From Noviherbaspirillum sp. Root189 (GTDB lineage Bacteria; Pseudomonadota; Gammaproteobacteria; Burkholderiales; Burkholderiaceae_D): 64,000 nt of DNA. Positions within the stretch are counted from its first letter, which is position 1; each line of letters begins with the position of its first letter. Positions 53,584-64,000 of the stretch are shown here, piece after piece. The position numbers and the translations under genes are program-made. The notes beneath the pieces were generated by a model. The model ran no database searches. It worked only from the letters and a program-made list of their open reading frames with translations, and was not told the origin of the DNA. The stretch covers positions 1-64,000 of the forward strand of contig NZ_LMHZ01000011.1 in NCBI RefSeq assembly GCF_001428545.1, read 5' to 3'.

Positions 53584-56500
53584 TCGACTGTTCTCCTTCT
53601 GTAGTGCCGGTAGTACTGGTGGTGCCGGTGGTGCCGGTGGTGCCCGGTGTATCCGCAGTGCCTAATAGCTGGTCAGCGATTTTCGCCAAGCCATTGACCG
53701 GTACCGGAATCCATGTCGGACGATTGGCGGCCTCATAGCACACCTCGTATGCGGCTTTTTCAAGAACGAACAACTGGGTCAGGCTGCGCTCGGCCGCTTC
53801 GGACATCTGCATCGGCCCGTTCGACACCGCGTCGTGATAACCGCGCAGGAAGGCGTTCTGGCAAATCGGACCGAACTCGCGCAGGATCTGCTGCTTGCGC
53901 AACTCCGCCGATTCGCTCAGATCGGCCGGTCCCGACGTGCCGGCAAACGCAGCGGCATAGTCGAACGAGCGCAACAGGCCGGCGACATCGCGCAGCGGGC
54001 TGGATTTTCCGCGACGCTGGTCAAGCGGTTTGGCGGGTTCGCCTTCGAAGTCGACGATGTAGACGTCGCCTTGCGCTACCAGCACCTGGCCAAGGTGGAA
54101 ATCACCATGGATACGGATACGCAATGTGCCGACACCGGCCGCCGCCAATGCATCGACACGTTCGAGGACGCGCTCGCGCTGAGCAATCAGGCGCTCAACA
54201 CGCTTGGCTTCCGCATCATTGCTCCACGCCTTCGTGCTTGCCATGACGGCAAACGCCGCCTCGATCTGACGGCGTGCGCCAACTGCCCATTCCTCTGCAT
54301 CATCGGCAGTCGCGGCCTCCGGTGCGAAATCCGGATTGTCGGTTGGTGTCGCCAGAGCGTTGTGCATTTCGCCGAGGCGACGGCCAAGCACCGCAGAAAT
54401 TTCGACCAGATCGTCACCCGGGTTGGACATCTCCGCCAGTTCGGTGGTCGTCTCGGTACCACTGATCGTTTCCGTGATCGTGGTCTGCTGGATCCAGCGT
54501 GTCAGCGTGTCGAGTATCCATTGCCATGCGTCGCCCTGATTGTGAATAAAGCGCTGCAGCATGATCATCGTGTACGGCGTGCCATCGGTGGCGATGCGCG
54601 TGACCTCGCCCAGCATGGGCGGTGCATTGGCGTAGCCGAGCGAGGTGAGATAACGGCCCATCTCCGCTTCCGGATGGACGCCGGGCTGGATGTGGCGGAT
54701 CACCTTGAGCACCATCGCATCTTCAAGGATGAGCGAACTGTTGGATTGTTCGGCCGACATGCGCCGCACCGTCGGTTCCTTGCCGATATCGATCCTGTCC
54801 AGCTCCCCGGTCGGGATGAAACAGATCTCGCCGTCTTCCGAGGCAAGCTTTGCTTGCGCCCGCAATAATTCGACGATGACGTAAGCAAAGGAGTCGAGCA
54901 CGAAGCCGTCGGTCAGCAATCCGACGTTGCGGCCGCGACGCACCCGCGCAAGCGCGAGCTGCTGCGGCAGTGCGGTGACAATGTCTTCTTCCCGGATAAA
55001 GCCGAGCGGCATCAGGTAGCGCTCGGTGCCATGCGCGGTTTTGGTTTCGATTTCCGCCAGCATGGTGGGCATGACGTTGGGACGGGCCTGCGAAGCAGGC
55101 AGACCGGTCGCCATTGCAATGCGCACCGAGCGCAGTTTTTCCTGCTTGCCCGCGTACCAGCGCCGTTTTGGCAGATAGGCAGGCAAGGCCTCGCTTTCCA
55201 GGATGGCGCGCCGTGGCGGGTCGAGGATTTCCATGATGTCTTGCCGCAGCACCAGCGTCGCCAGTTCCGGCAGCGGTTCGGGCGCGGGCGTATGCCATGC
55301 AGGCATGCGGGTCTTGGTCGCCAGCAGGAACCAGTAAAAGCCGTAAGGCGGCAACGTCAGCAGATAGGGCAGCTGGCCGATCGGCGGAAATGCCGAGCCA
55401 CCGATCATTTCCAGCGGCACTTGCCCGGCATAGCTCGACAGGTCGAGTTCGACCGCCTGCGCGGAGCGCGATACGTTCGCCACGCACAGGATGGTTTCGG
55501 TGGCGTCACCCTCTTCGGGACGGTATTCGCGCAGGTAGGCAAGAATACGGCGGTTGCTCGGATTCAGCAGGCTCAGCGATCCGCGGCTGAATGCGCAATG
55601 CTGCTTGCGCACCGCCAGCATGCGACGCATCCAATTCAGCAACGAATACGGATCACCCATCTGCGCTTCGACGTTGACCGCTTCATAGCCATACATCGGA
55701 TCCATGATCGGTGGCAGGACCAGCCGGGCAGGGTCGGCGCGCGAGAAGCCGCCGTTACGATCGGGTGTCCATTGCATTGGCGTACGCACGCCATCGCGGT
55801 CGCCCAGATGGATGTTGTCGCCCATGCCGATTTCGTCGCCATAGTAGAGGACCGGCGTGCCGGGCATCGACAGCAGGAAGCTATTGAGCAGTTCGGCGCG
55901 GCGGCGATCGCGTTCCAGCAGCGGCAGCAGCCGGCGGCGGATGCCGAGGTTGATCCGCGCGCGCTTCTCGGACGCGTAGTGGTTCCACAGGTAGTCGCGC
56001 TCGCGGTCGGTCACCATTTCCAGCGTCAGCTCGTCATGGTTGCGCAGGAAAATCGCCCACTGGCAGTCCTTCGGAATCTCCGGGGTCTGCCGCAGGATAT
56101 CCGCGATCGGAAAGCGGTCTTCCTGGGCGATTGCCATGTACATACGGGGCATCAGCGGGAAATGGAAGGCCATGTGGCATTCATCGTTATCGCCGAAATA
56201 CTGCTGCACGTCCTCGGGCCACATGTTGGCTTCGGCCAGCAACATCCTGCCCGGGAAGGTGCGGTCCAGTTCTTCGCGAATGCGCTTGAGAATGGCATGC
56301 GTCTCCGGCAGGTTTTCATTGCTGGTGCCTTCGCGCTCGATCAGGTAAGGCACGGCGTCCAGCCGCAGGCCATCGACGCCAAGATCGAGCCAGAACGACA
56401 TCACGCTCAGCACGGCTTTCAGCACTTGCGGATTGTCGAAGTTCAGGTCCGGCTGGTGCGAATAGAAACGGTGCCAGTAAAACGCGTTGGCAACCGGGTC

Positions 56501-57028
56501 CCAGGTCCAGTTGGATTTTTCGGTGTCGCAAAAAATGATGCGCGTGCCGCTGTACGCCTGGTCGTTATCGGACCAGACATAAAAATTGCGTGCCGCCGAG
56601 CCGGGCTTGGCCTTGCGCGCCCGCTGAAACCAGGGATGCTGGTCCGAGGTATGGTTGACGACCAGTTCGGTAATGACGCGCAGGCCGCGCCGGTGCGCTT
56701 CCGCGATAAAGCGGCGCGCATCGGCCATGGTGCCGTAATCGGGATGGACACCGCGGTACTCGGCAATATCATAGCCGTCGTCACGGCGCGGCGACGGATA
56801 GAACGGCAGCAGCCAGATCGTATTGACGCCAAGATCCGCAATATAGTCGAGCTTGTCGATTAGGCCGGCAAAATCGCCGATGCCGTCGTTGTTGGAATCG
56901 AAGTAAGACTTGACGTGCACCTGGTAAATGACCGCATCCTTATACCAGTGCAGATCATCGCTGAAACGCTTGGGCGATATGACGGTGGCCGTACCAGTAG
57001 TCGGACGGGCTGTCTTGCGGCGATCCAT
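53576..57028 (-). CDS. treS: trehalose synthase / maltokinase fusion
   Basis: The 1150-residue bifunctional protein has an N-terminal GH13_16 trehalose synthase (about 25-575), which isomerises trehalose and maltose. Its catalytic sites are [11 protein letters not shown] (about 220), [10 protein letters not shown] (about 263) and [11 protein letters not shown] (about 330). The C-terminal maltokinase (about 610-1125) has the kinase catalytic [15 protein letters not shown] and [11 protein letters not shown]. The second half phosphorylates maltose to maltose-1-phosphate for GlgE. The last residues are a Gly/Thr-Thr low-complexity tail encoded by a short 9-base repeat. Confidence 0.94.
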   Translation of the reverse strand: MDRRKTARPTTGTATVISPKRFSDDLHWYKDAVIYQVHVKSYFDSNNDGIGDFAGLIDKLDYIADLGVNTIWLLPFYPSPRRDDGYDIAEYRGVHPDYGTMADARRFIAEAHRRGLRVITELVVNHTSDQHPWFQRARKAKPGSAARNFYVWSDNDQAYSGTRIIFCDTEKSNWTWDPVANAFYWHRFYSHQPDLNFDNPQVLKAVLSVMSFWLDLGVDGLRLDAVPYLIEREGTSNENLPETHAILKRIREELDRTFPGRMLLAEANMWPEDVQQYFGDNDECHMAFHFPLMPRMYMAIAQEDRFPIADILRQTPEIPKDCQWAIFLRNHDELTLEMVTDRERDYLWNHYASEKRARINLGIRRRLLPLLERDRRRAELLNSFLLSMPGTPVLYYGDEIGMGDNIHLGDRDGVRTPMQWTPDRNGGFSRADPARLVLPPIMDPMYGYEAVNVEAQMGDPYSLLNWMRRMLAVRKQHCAFSRGSLSLLNPSNRRILAYLREYRPEEGDATETILCVANVSRSAQAVELDLSSYAGQVPLEMIGGSAFPPIGQLPYLLTLPPYGFYWFLLATKTRMPAWHTPAPEPLPELATLVLRQDIMEILDPPRRAILESEALPAYLPKRRWYAGKQEKLRSVRIAMATGLPASQARPNVMPTMLAEIETKTAHGTERYLMPLGFIREEDIVTALPQQLALARVRRGRNVGLLTDGFVLDSFAYVIVELLRAQAKLASEDGEICFIPTGELDRIDIGKEPTVRRMSAEQSNSSLILEDAMVLKVIRHIQPGVHPEAEMGRYLTSLGYANAPPMLGEVTRIATDGTPYTMIMLQRFIHNQGDAWQWILDTLTRWIQQTTITETISGTETTTELAEMSNPGDDLVEISAVLGRRLGEMHNALATPTDNPDFAPEAATADDAEEWAVGARRQIEAAFAVMASTKAWSNDAEAKRVERLIAQRERVLERVDALAAAGVGTLRIRIHGDFHLGQVLVAQGDVYIVDFEGEPAKPLDQRRGKSSPLRDVAGLLRSFDYAAAFAGTSGPADLSESAELRKQQILREFGPICQNAFLRGYHDAVSNGPMQMSEAAERSLTQLFVLEKAAYEVCYEAANRPTWIPVPVNGLAKIADQLLGTADTPGTTGTTGTTSTTGTTEGEQSND
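53590..53660. repeat. 9-bp short tandem repeat in the 3' end of treS
   Basis: Units of the TGCCGGTGG type recur with small changes and encode the Gly/Thr-Thr tail of the fusion protein just before glgB. The unit keeps the reading frame, so copy-number change would only vary tail length. Confidence 0.65.
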
Positions 57029-57030
57029 GC

Positions 57031-60000
57031 TTATGCTCCCTTGTGTCTAACGCGCCAGATGGCATACGGACAAACAAACGGATCCAGCCGCAGTGGCTGG
57101 AACTTGCCATGCCAGGCGATGCGCGCGCCGGTCACGAGGTCATCGGCCTCCAGTGTTCCGTCGTCGGCAATGCCGAATTCCCATAGCGGCAGTTCCAGCG
57201 TCGCTTCATGCGCCGCGAACGGATCCAGGTTAATGGCTACCATTATCACGTTGTCACCGAAATGCTGACAGCTGTCAGCAGGGGGCGTGGACTTGACGAA
57301 GAACAAGATATTGTCATTCGACGCATTCAGGAAGCGTATCCCGAGGTGGGTCTGCAGTGCCGGGTTCTCGGAACGGATGCGATTGAGCTGCGTGATCTCA
57401 TGAATGATATTGCCGGGACGCTGCCAGTCCCAGGCACGAATCTCGTATTTTTCCGAATCCAGGTATTCTTCCTTGCCCGGTACCGGCGTCGCTTCGCACA
57501 ACTCGAAACCGCTATACATGCCCCACAAGCCGGACAAGGTGGTGGCCAGCGCGGTACGGATCAGGAAACCGGGCCGCCCCGACTTTTGCAGGAAGACCGG
57601 ATTAATGTCGGGGGTATTGACAAAGAAATGCGGCCGGAAGTATTCCTTCACATTGGTCGTCGACAGTTCGGTCATGTACTCGATGAACTCTTCCTTGGTA
57701 TTGCGCCAGGTGAAGTACGTGTACGACTGCGAATAGCCTACCTTGGCGAGACGGTACATCATCTTCGGTCGGGTGAAGGCTTCCGACAGGAAGATGGTAT
57801 CCGGATAGCGGCCGCGGATATCGCCGATCATCCACTCCCAGAACGGCAACGGCTTGGTGTGGGGATTATCGACGCGGAATACGCGCACGCCTTCCCTGAC
57901 CCAGAACAGCACCGCATCGCGCAGCGCGATCCACAGGCCGGGTATCGCGCCTTCCGCATAGAAATCGACGTTGACGATGTCCTGATATTTTTTCGGCGGA
58001 TTTTCCGCGTAGCGGATCGACCCGTCGGGACGCCATGCAAACCATTCCGGATGTTCCTTCAGCCAGGGATGGTCGGGTGAACACTGGATCGCAAAGTCGA
58101 GCGCAAGCTCCAGCCCATGACGCGCCGCTTCCTCCCGCAAATGCCGGAAATCGTCCAGCGTGCCAAGTTGCGGATGGATCGCATCATGGCCGCCTTCCTC
58201 GGAGCCGATTGCGTACGGGCTGCCCGGATCGTCCGGCCCCGGCGTCAGGCTGTTGTTGCGGCCTTTCCTGTGCTTCTTGCCGATCGGGTGGATGGGCGTG
58301 AAGTACAGCGTGTCGAAGCCCATCGCCTGGATCGCGGGCAGACGCTTTTCGACGTCGGCGAATGTGCCGTGCCGCACCGGGTCGCCGCTCTGTGAACGGG
58401 GAAACAGTTCATACCAGCTCGAAAAACGCGCCGCGCGGCGTTCCACGTCGATCCGCATCACCGGTTCGCTACGCACGACGAAGGGCCGCGCATCGGCCAG
58501 GCGCATTGCTTCGGCGGTCGGTTCGGACAGCAGCGCCGCGATCCTTTCCGCATCTTTCGATGCGGCCTTGGCCTGGTCGCGGGTCTGCGTCACCTTGAGC
58601 GACTTGGCGAGCGCCCTCAATGTCGGCAGCGCCGCGCCAATATCGGCTTGCTCCGCATGGGCCAGCGCGGATTCGACCAGCAGGCGTCCTTCTTCCAGTT
58701 CCAGCGAGACATTCAGGCCGGCGGTGGTTTTCTTTTCCAGCTCGTCGCGGTAGGTGGCAAAGGCATCGCGCCATGCCTCGATGGTGAATAGGTAACGGCC
58801 GATGCGGGTCAATGGCAGCGATGCGGCCCAGCGATCGTTTTCGGTCGGATGCATGCGAATCTCTCGCCACTCCGCCTCATCGGCCGGTCGCCACAATACG
58901 GCCACCGCCAGCTTGTCATGACCATCGACAAAGACGTCGGCTTCGATGGTCACCGAATCGCCGATCGTCCGCTTGACCGGAAACTTGCCGCCATCGACCG
59001 CCGGCTCAATCGCTTCAATGGCAATGCGCGGCGAACGCGCGGCGGCGGTGATGAACTGCTTGCCGCGCTGCACCGGCAGCAGGATGGGCGGAATGCGATG
59101 TGCGGCAAACAACTGGAACTCCGCACCGCCGATTTCCAGCGGATGCGTTTGTGTTTGCGGCTGCGGGTTGCCCTGCCCGGGCTCGCCGTGCGGCCACAGC
59201 CGTTGATAGCGAACATAACCGTCGGCGCGTTCCAGCAACTGGCTCTCATGAAGGACGCAACTGTGCAGTGCATCGGCATTCGCCACCATCATCAGCGCTC
59301 TGCCGGATGCGCTCTTCTCGGCTTCCTCACGCAGCAGGACCGCGATGTCGGCGTCGACGCTGCTCAGCAGACGTACCGGCTGTCCGTAACAGGCCGCGCC
59401 ATTGCCAGCGATGAACGCATTGACTTCGGCAATCTCCGCCGACAGATCGAAAGGCGCATTGGCCTGTACCTGCGGCAGCGCATCCGGCCGGTTGCCGGGG
59501 ATTGTCGCGGTGAGACCGGAGGCGCCGAACTCGAATCCCATGGGAATCAGGATGCCGTTGCCGGCGGCTGCGGCCAGCCGCAATGCGCGGCGATAGATTT
59601 GCTGTTGCACCGGGGCGTCTTCGTTGCCGGCAACGCGTCCGATGACAGGCTCATCGGGGCTGTCGGGAAACGCAATTGCCGGGCCGATGCGCGAAAGCCG
59701 CTGCTGTTCCTCGACCAGCCAGCGCGAACGGTAGTCCCACCATGCTCCTGATGAAAAGCTCGCATCGAAATCGCAACCGGCCAGCGCATCAATCTGTTCC
59801 GGCGTGCAGCCCGGTGTCCATGCGAGGAACCGCACAGGCTTGCCGCTTGCCTGCGCGCCGTCGCGCACCAGCTTGATCAAGCGGCACCAGAACGACACGT
59901 TGGGCCCCGCGATCTGGATGCAGCGAAAGCCCGCCACACCGGCTTCGAGCATTGCCTGCATGCGCGGATGCCAGTACGCCGCGACTTCCTGCATGACCGC

Positions 60001-60378
60001 CGGGTCCTCATAGCGAAGCCGGGGCGTCGTTCGCAAAGGTTGGGTACGTCGGGGGTCCGGCAAGTCATCGTCATGCCCGGCGGCGGAAAACCAGTTCGGA
60101 TGCGTTGCTGCCAGCGCTTCATCGGCGCCAAGGCTGCCGGCGTCAAAGTCGACCAGCAGGCGGAGTTGCCGTTGCGCGCAAGCCTGGGCCAGTTGTCGCA
60201 ACGATTCTTCCGATGCGGGTTGCGGTATGAGCACGTGATCGAAGCCCATCGCCACGCATCGCTGCAGGACGTTTTCAAATTCGGTCGACGGCCCCGCGAG
60301 GCGCGGGTCGACATAATAGATTCTGGGGAGAAAAGGCGTCGTAATCTGCGTAATTGGCGTCGTTGGCATTATTGGCAT
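57031..60378 (-). CDS. glgE: alpha-1,4-glucan:maltose-1-phosphate maltosyltransferase with extra N-terminal domain
   Basis: The 1115-residue protein adds maltose from maltose-1-phosphate to alpha-1,4-glucan. A canonical GlgE of about 665 residues begins near 451 ([20 protein letters not shown]). The N-terminal beta domain is followed by the barrel, with catalytic Asp837 (RVDNPHTKP), Glu866 ([11 protein letters not shown]) and the third carboxylate at Asp924 (NTPDINP). The first 450 residues look like a second, incomplete GH13 barrel ([20 protein letters not shown]). In this barrel the usual catalytic FRxD is FRCIQ, so it is probably inactive. It is the first gene of the unit, two bases before treS; no strong ribosome site is seen. 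Confidence 0.92.
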   Translation of the reverse strand: MPIMPTTPITQITTPFLPRIYYVDPRLAGPSTEFENVLQRCVAMGFDHVLIPQPASEESLRQLAQACAQRQLRLLVDFDAGSLGADEALAATHPNWFSAAGHDDDLPDPRRTQPLRTTPRLRYEDPAVMQEVAAYWHPRMQAMLEAGVAGFRCIQIAGPNVSFWCRLIKLVRDGAQASGKPVRFLAWTPGCTPEQIDALAGCDFDASFSSGAWWDYRSRWLVEEQQRLSRIGPAIAFPDSPDEPVIGRVAGNEDAPVQQQIYRRALRLAAAAGNGILIPMGFEFGASGLTATIPGNRPDALPQVQANAPFDLSAEIAEVNAFIAGNGAACYGQPVRLLSSVDADIAVLLREEAEKSASGRALMMVANADALHSCVLHESQLLERADGYVRYQRLWPHGEPGQGNPQPQTQTHPLEIGGAEFQLFAAHRIPPILLPVQRGKQFITAAARSPRIAIEAIEPAVDGGKFPVKRTIGDSVTIEADVFVDGHDKLAVAVLWRPADEAEWREIRMHPTENDRWAASLPLTRIGRYLFTIEAWRDAFATYRDELEKKTTAGLNVSLELEEGRLLVESALAHAEQADIGAALPTLRALAKSLKVTQTRDQAKAASKDAERIAALLSEPTAEAMRLADARPFVVRSEPVMRIDVERRAARFSSWYELFPRSQSGDPVRHGTFADVEKRLPAIQAMGFDTLYFTPIHPIGKKHRKGRNNSLTPGPDDPGSPYAIGSEEGGHDAIHPQLGTLDDFRHLREEAARHGLELALDFAIQCSPDHPWLKEHPEWFAWRPDGSIRYAENPPKKYQDIVNVDFYAEGAIPGLWIALRDAVLFWVREGVRVFRVDNPHTKPLPFWEWMIGDIRGRYPDTIFLSEAFTRPKMMYRLAKVGYSQSYTYFTWRNTKEEFIEYMTELSTTNVKEYFRPHFFVNTPDINPVFLQKSGRPGFLIRTALATTLSGLWGMYSGFELCEATPVPGKEEYLDSEKYEIRAWDWQRPGNIIHEITQLNRIRSENPALQTHLGIRFLNASNDNILFFVKSTPPADSCQHFGDNVIMVAINLDPFAAHEATLELPLWEFGIADDGTLEADDLVTGARIAWHGKFQPLRLDPFVCPYAIWRVRHKGA

Positions 60379-60846
60379 TGTTGTGAACTGGTCCCAGGTA
60401 TAAAAAGAGCCGACCAGCCGGACTCCGGCAGACGGCCTGCGATCTTTTCAGATAGAGCACTCAAAACGGCAATTTGTTCGCAAACAGGCATTCATAAATC
60501 GCAAGTTTGCCGACCCTTCCCGTGGCTGTCCGCATATCAGCTGCAGATGTACTGCAGCGAAAGTTGCGCACAGGGCACAAATCAGCATCTTCTTGCCTAT
60601 ACGACATTGCGAAATTCCTCGAAGCAACAGATAGTGTGGTTCATGGTCGCATCCATTCCGAAAGCACAGAAAGTACAAGGCGGGGAGTAATTTCCGGTCT
60701 TGTCCGACTTCGACGATGAGACAACCGCCTGTGACACGCCGGGCGGCAACAAAAGATTGAACGCGCCCTTTGTGCAAGCGGGCTTTCACTGCCTGCGGCG
60801 CAATGCCACACACACACTTGGGCGCACTTGTTTTGTGAGACAGCCA
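60379..60846. promoter_or_regulatory. divergent promoter region of the glucan locus
   Basis: This 468-base region separates glgE (leftward) from the alpha-glucosidase-like gene (rightward). A 7-bp inverted repeat, GCTGCAG-N5-CTGCAGC, is at 60540-60558, a candidate operator. No RNA motif was found. The promoter of the whole seven-gene operon must lie here unless one is internal. Confidence 0.5.
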
Positions 60847-62397
60847 ATGATTATTTATCAGGTATATCCGCGCAGCTTCTGCGACTCCAATAACGATGGC
60901 ATCGGCGACCTGGCCGGTATCGAACAAAAGCTTTCCTACATTAAAAGCCTTGGTGTCGACGCCATCTGGATCAGTCCCTTCTTCAAGTCGCCGATGAAGG
61001 ATTTCGGGTATGACGTAGCCGACTACCGCGCGGTCGATCCCATCTTCGGGACGATGGACGACTTCAAGAATCTGATGAAGCGCGCGAAGGCGCTGAAACT
61101 CGGCGTGATCGTCGACATGGTGATCTCGCATACGTCGGAAGAGCACAGCTGGTTCAAGCAAAGCCGTGCGAAGCAAAATGGCAAGTCGGACTGGTATCTG
61201 TGGGCCGATCCGAAACCGGACGGCAGCCCGCCCAACAATTGGGTATCGGTCTTCGGTGGTACGGCCTGGCGCTGGGATGCCGAGCGTCGCCAGTATTATT
61301 TCCATTCCTTCTTCTCCAGCCAGCCCGACCTCAACATGCACAATCCCGATGTGCAGAACGCTGTGCTCGCGGAAATGGACTTCTGGCTCGACATGGGTGT
61401 ATCGGGCTTTCGCTTTGATGCCTGCAACCACATCTTCCAGGACCTGCTGCTGCGCAATAACCCGCCGCGCGAAGATACCAGCGCGGCGCTGCATCCGTAT
61501 GGCTTTCAGCTGCACGTGTACGATCAGGCGCGGCCGGAGATGCTGCCCTTCCTGGAAAAGATCCGCAAGCTGCTCGATGCCTACGGCGCGTTCAGTCTTG
61601 CCGAAGTCGGCGGGCATGATGCACTGAAACTGATGGGGCAGTACACGCATCCGGGCCGCCTGCATTCCGCATACAGCTTTTCGATGATGGGACCGGACAG
61701 CAGCGCGACACATGTGCGCAATGTGATCACGACACTGGAAGACAGTATCAGGACGCCGGGTGCGGCCTGCTACGCATTGAGCAATCATGACAAGCCGCGC
61801 GTGGCGACGCGCTGGCAAAACGGTCGCGACCGCGATGAGACGGCGAAGGAAATGCTGGCCCTGTTGTTTGCGATGCGCGGCGACATCTGCCTGTACCAGG
61901 GCGAAGAATTGGGATTGCCGCAGGCGGACGTGCCGTTCGAACGTTTGCAGGATCCGTTCGGCATTACCTTCTGGCCAAAATTCAAGGGGCGTGACGGCTG
62001 CCGCACCCCCATGCCGTGGGCCAACGCGCGCCACGGTGGATTTACGGAAGCCGAACCGTGGCTGCCGGTCGATCCCGTGCATATCGACATGAACGTCGAA
62101 CGCCAGGAAGAACAGCCGGACTCGGTACTGAAGTTTGCGCGCGAAGTGCTGGCATTACGCAAAACGCATCCGGAACTGGACAAGGGGAGCATTCAACTCA
62201 TCGATGCCCCGGAAGGCGTGCTCGCGTTCTCGCGCAAGCAGGAGGATCGCGAGATGATTTGTTTTTTTAATATGGATGTGACCCCGAAGAAGGTAACGTC
62301 GATGCAGTTTGGCGAGATGGTATTCGGAAGGCATGCACGCATCGATAACCGCTCGGTGATGCTGGAGGTCAGCGGGTTTTGCTTTTTGCAGGCTTAG
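60847..62397 (+). CDS. GH13 alpha-glucosidase-like enzyme
   Basis: This protein of about 516 residues is a GH13 enzyme of the alpha-glucosidase/oligo-1,6-glucosidase type. It opens [20 protein letters not shown] and contains IWISPFFKSPMKDFGYDV. The nucleophile Asp is in GFRFDACNHIF (about residue 190), the acid/base Glu in FSLAEVGG (about 252) and the third Asp in LSNHDKPR (about 315). Substrate candidates are maltose, isomaltose or trehalose. The start at ATG 60847 is set by the N-terminal barrel strand; a GTG four codons upstream is possible. It is divergent from the glucan operon. Confidence 0.88.
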   Translation: MIIYQVYPRSFCDSNNDGIGDLAGIEQKLSYIKSLGVDAIWISPFFKSPMKDFGYDVADYRAVDPIFGTMDDFKNLMKRAKALKLGVIVDMVISHTSEEHSWFKQSRAKQNGKSDWYLWADPKPDGSPPNNWVSVFGGTAWRWDAERRQYYFHSFFSSQPDLNMHNPDVQNAVLAEMDFWLDMGVSGFRFDACNHIFQDLLLRNNPPREDTSAALHPYGFQLHVYDQARPEMLPFLEKIRKLLDAYGAFSLAEVGGHDALKLMGQYTHPGRLHSAYSFSMMGPDSSATHVRNVITTLEDSIRTPGAACYALSNHDKPRVATRWQNGRDRDETAKEMLALLFAMRGDICLYQGEELGLPQADVPFERLQDPFGITFWPKFKGRDGCRTPMPWANARHGGFTEAEPWLPVDPVHIDMNVERQEEQPDSVLKFAREVLALRKTHPELDKGSIQLIDAPEGVLAFSRKQEDREMICFFNMDVTPKKVTSMQFGEMVFGRHARIDNRSVMLEVSGFCFLQA

Positions 62398-62537
62398 GAC
62401 AGGTTCGGCAGCAAGTGAAGTGTGTTGTAGTCCCTTCCCCTTTCCGCGGACTGCCTTGAAGGGGAAGGAATATCATGCACCGCATTCACGCTGCCAGGAT
62501 TCGCGCGGCGCAACGGATGCGGCGCGAAACCCCGCAC

Positions 62538-63773
62538 TTACTGCGCATATGACAGCTTCGACTGCTCAGCCGATGCCGCCACGCCAAGCGGCGCTGCATC
62601 AACGTCAGCGTCAGCGTCCATTTCCACCTCGTCCGCGGCATCCGCCGAGTCCTTGGTCCGACGCGCATAGCGACGATCCCGCGCATTATTCAACCCGAGG
62701 TCTTCTTCCTCGGAAAACCGCGACATGTTGCCGTCGCGATCGACCGCATACTCGTTGCATACGATCAGTTCATGCAGGTTCGCCTCAGGCAGTACACGCG
62801 TGTATTCAAACAGAATGCTGCGTGTCACCGTCGCGCCTGCGCAGATATGGCTGCCATGGCCGATCCAGGTCGGGCCGAGAATCTTGCTGCCGGCTTCGAT
62901 ATGGCAACCCGCGCCGATGTACACCGGGCCAGTGATGATCGTGTCCTCCCAGTCGATGCGCGTGTTGAGTCCCACCCACACGCCCGGACGTACCTGTTCG
63001 CCCGGCACCTGCATCTTCGGAATCTCTCCGGTCATCAGGCTTTGCAAGACACCCCAATAATCGGTAACGCTGCCGATGTCCAGCCACTGGAAGTCGTGGT
63101 TCAACGCATAGAAGGCCATACCCTTTTCTGCCAGCAACGGGAATAGCTGCGAGCCGATATCGAAGACTTCGCCCGACGGGATCATGTCGATCGCTTCCGG
63201 CTCGAAAATATAGATACCTGTACTGACCTGGTTCGACAAGGCGTCTTCGCGCTTGGGCTTTTCCTGAAACTTCTGGATACGGCCATCTGCGTCGCTGACA
63301 ACGACGCCATAATCGGAAACCTTGTCCCAGGGAACTTCACGTGTAATCACGCTGGCGATCGCACCTTTACGCTTGTGTTCGGCGATGGCCGCATTGATGT
63401 CGAGGTCGATAATTGCATCGCCGCACAGCACGATCGTGGTTTCATCGAAAAACCTACCAAACTCTTGAATCTTTTTCATTCCGCCGGCAGAGCCAAGTGC
63501 TTCCGGAATAACCTCGCCACTTTCCGTCATGTAACCTTCGAACGAGTAGCCAATGCGTACGCCAAACTGGCTGCCTTCACCGAAATAGCTCTCAATCTTT
63601 TCATGCAGGTAGCTGACATTGACCATGATGTCCTGCACCCCGCACTTTGCAAGATGCTCGACGATATAGGCCATGACGGGTTTGCCGAGTACTGGAATCA
63701 TGGGTTTCGGCAGGTCATAAGTCAGCGGACGTACACGAGTGCCTTTACCGGCAGCGAGAATCATTGCTTTCAT
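62538..63773 (-). CDS. sugar-1-phosphate nucleotidyltransferase
   Basis: The 411-residue protein has the pyrophosphorylase signature LAAGKGTRVRPLTYDLPKP (residues 6-24) and GDAIIDLD, followed by FQEKPKRED. The C-terminal half is a left-handed beta helix of hexapeptide repeats (VWVGLNTRIDWEDTIITGPV onward). This matches mannose-1-phosphate guanylyltransferase-like and glucose-1-phosphate-like enzymes; the nucleotide and sugar cannot be fixed from sequence alone. An acidic tail (about residues 375-395) is unusual. It is transcribed towards the GH13 gene. Confidence 0.85.
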   Translation of the reverse strand: MKAMILAAGKGTRVRPLTYDLPKPMIPVLGKPVMAYIVEHLAKCGVQDIMVNVSYLHEKIESYFGEGSQFGVRIGYSFEGYMTESGEVIPEALGSAGGMKKIQEFGRFFDETTIVLCGDAIIDLDINAAIAEHKRKGAIASVITREVPWDKVSDYGVVVSDADGRIQKFQEKPKREDALSNQVSTGIYIFEPEAIDMIPSGEVFDIGSQLFPLLAEKGMAFYALNHDFQWLDIGSVTDYWGVLQSLMTGEIPKMQVPGEQVRPGVWVGLNTRIDWEDTIITGPVYIGAGCHIEAGSKILGPTWIGHGSHICAGATVTRSILFEYTRVLPEANLHELIVCNEYAVDRDGNMSRFSEEEDLGLNNARDRRYARRTKDSADAADEVEMDADADVDAAPLGVAASAEQSKLSYAQ

Positions 63774-64000
63774 ATTTATTTAACCTTGAAGAATTGTTCG
63801 ATTACACAGGTAATGTGTATGACCTAAAGGAGAACACGTGTTTCCGTAGAAGAGCTTGAACAAAGTCAAAGGAAGATACGGCAAGGAAACATATGTTCCG
63901 GTTGCAAGCACATTACATATCGAATGGCCGAGGGGTAATTTGCCTCGGCACGTTTGATACGCAAGATCGATGCCCGTTGCAATTGATTTTGCGCAAGGCC
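63774..64000. other. upstream region of the nucleotidyltransferase
   Basis: These 227 AT-rich bases to the window end contain no recognised gene or motif. They presumably hold the promoter of the leftward nucleotidyltransferase gene. Confidence 0.4.

Noticed and set aside
60448-62082. A 544-codon minus-strand frame opposite the alpha-glucosidase gene
   Set aside because: It is the antisense shadow of a GH13 gene with all catalytic motifs on the plus strand; its product has no recognisable domain.

Overview
The window looks like a chromosomal segment of a Burkholderiales betaproteobacterium, most likely Oxalobacteraceae. This is inferred from the gene families, the moderately high GC of the coding regions and a betaproteobacterial style of small conserved hypothetical genes. 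No rRNA, tRNA, CRISPR array, prophage or transposase gene was seen.

Layout. 0-9 kb: a MerR/B12-binding regulator resembling the CarH/LitR photoreceptors, a DUF378 membrane protein and a decayed fasciclin gene, with near-identical 13-bp palindromes before the regulator and the fasciclin remnant. A universal stress protein, an AI-2E-type permease, UDP-galactopyranose mutase, small hypotheticals and a LysR regulator follow. 9-18.5 kb: a degenerate tyrosine recombinase, a diguanylate cyclase, an NTF2-like protein behind an FNR-type box, a stand-alone receiver protein, a large DUF748 (AsmA-like) protein, a PVYVQPR-repeat exported protein and a GT2 glycosyltransferase. 18.5-28 kb: a YihY/BrkB membrane protein, a lytic transglycosylase preceded by a c-di-GMP-I (GEMM) riboswitch, a uracil permease-like gene with upp, a NUDIX/metallo-beta-lactamase fusion and hypotheticals. 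28-31.8 kb: a compact four-gene cassette (TagH C-terminal domain without FHA, PP2C phosphatase, Ser/Thr kinase with PEGA domain, TssQ-like lipoprotein) that looks like the phosphorylation module of a type VI secretion system, without secretion structural genes nearby. 31.8-42.4 kb: a DTW-domain tRNA modifier, an SGNH-fold protein, a class V aminotransferase, a Ser/Gly-rich exported protein, an ornithine cyclodeaminase-family reductase, a DapA-family enzyme and a KtrAB-type potassium uptake pair. Four copies of a ~158-bp fold-back (MITE-like) element lie here, and one cleanly interrupts a NIPSNAP-family gene.

42.5-62.4 kb is a very long alpha-glucan/trehalose locus. Seven tightly packed minus-strand genes (treY, malQ, treZ, glgX, glgB, treS-maltokinase fusion, glgE with an extra N-terminal pseudo-amylase domain) face a divergent GH13 alpha-glucosidase-like gene, and a sugar-nucleotide pyrophosphorylase follows. 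Together these encode both TreS-Mak-GlgE-GlgB alpha-glucan synthesis from trehalose and TreX-TreY-TreZ trehalose release from glucan. glgC and glgA are not in the window.

All identifications come from reading motifs by eye. No database search or structure calculation was run.
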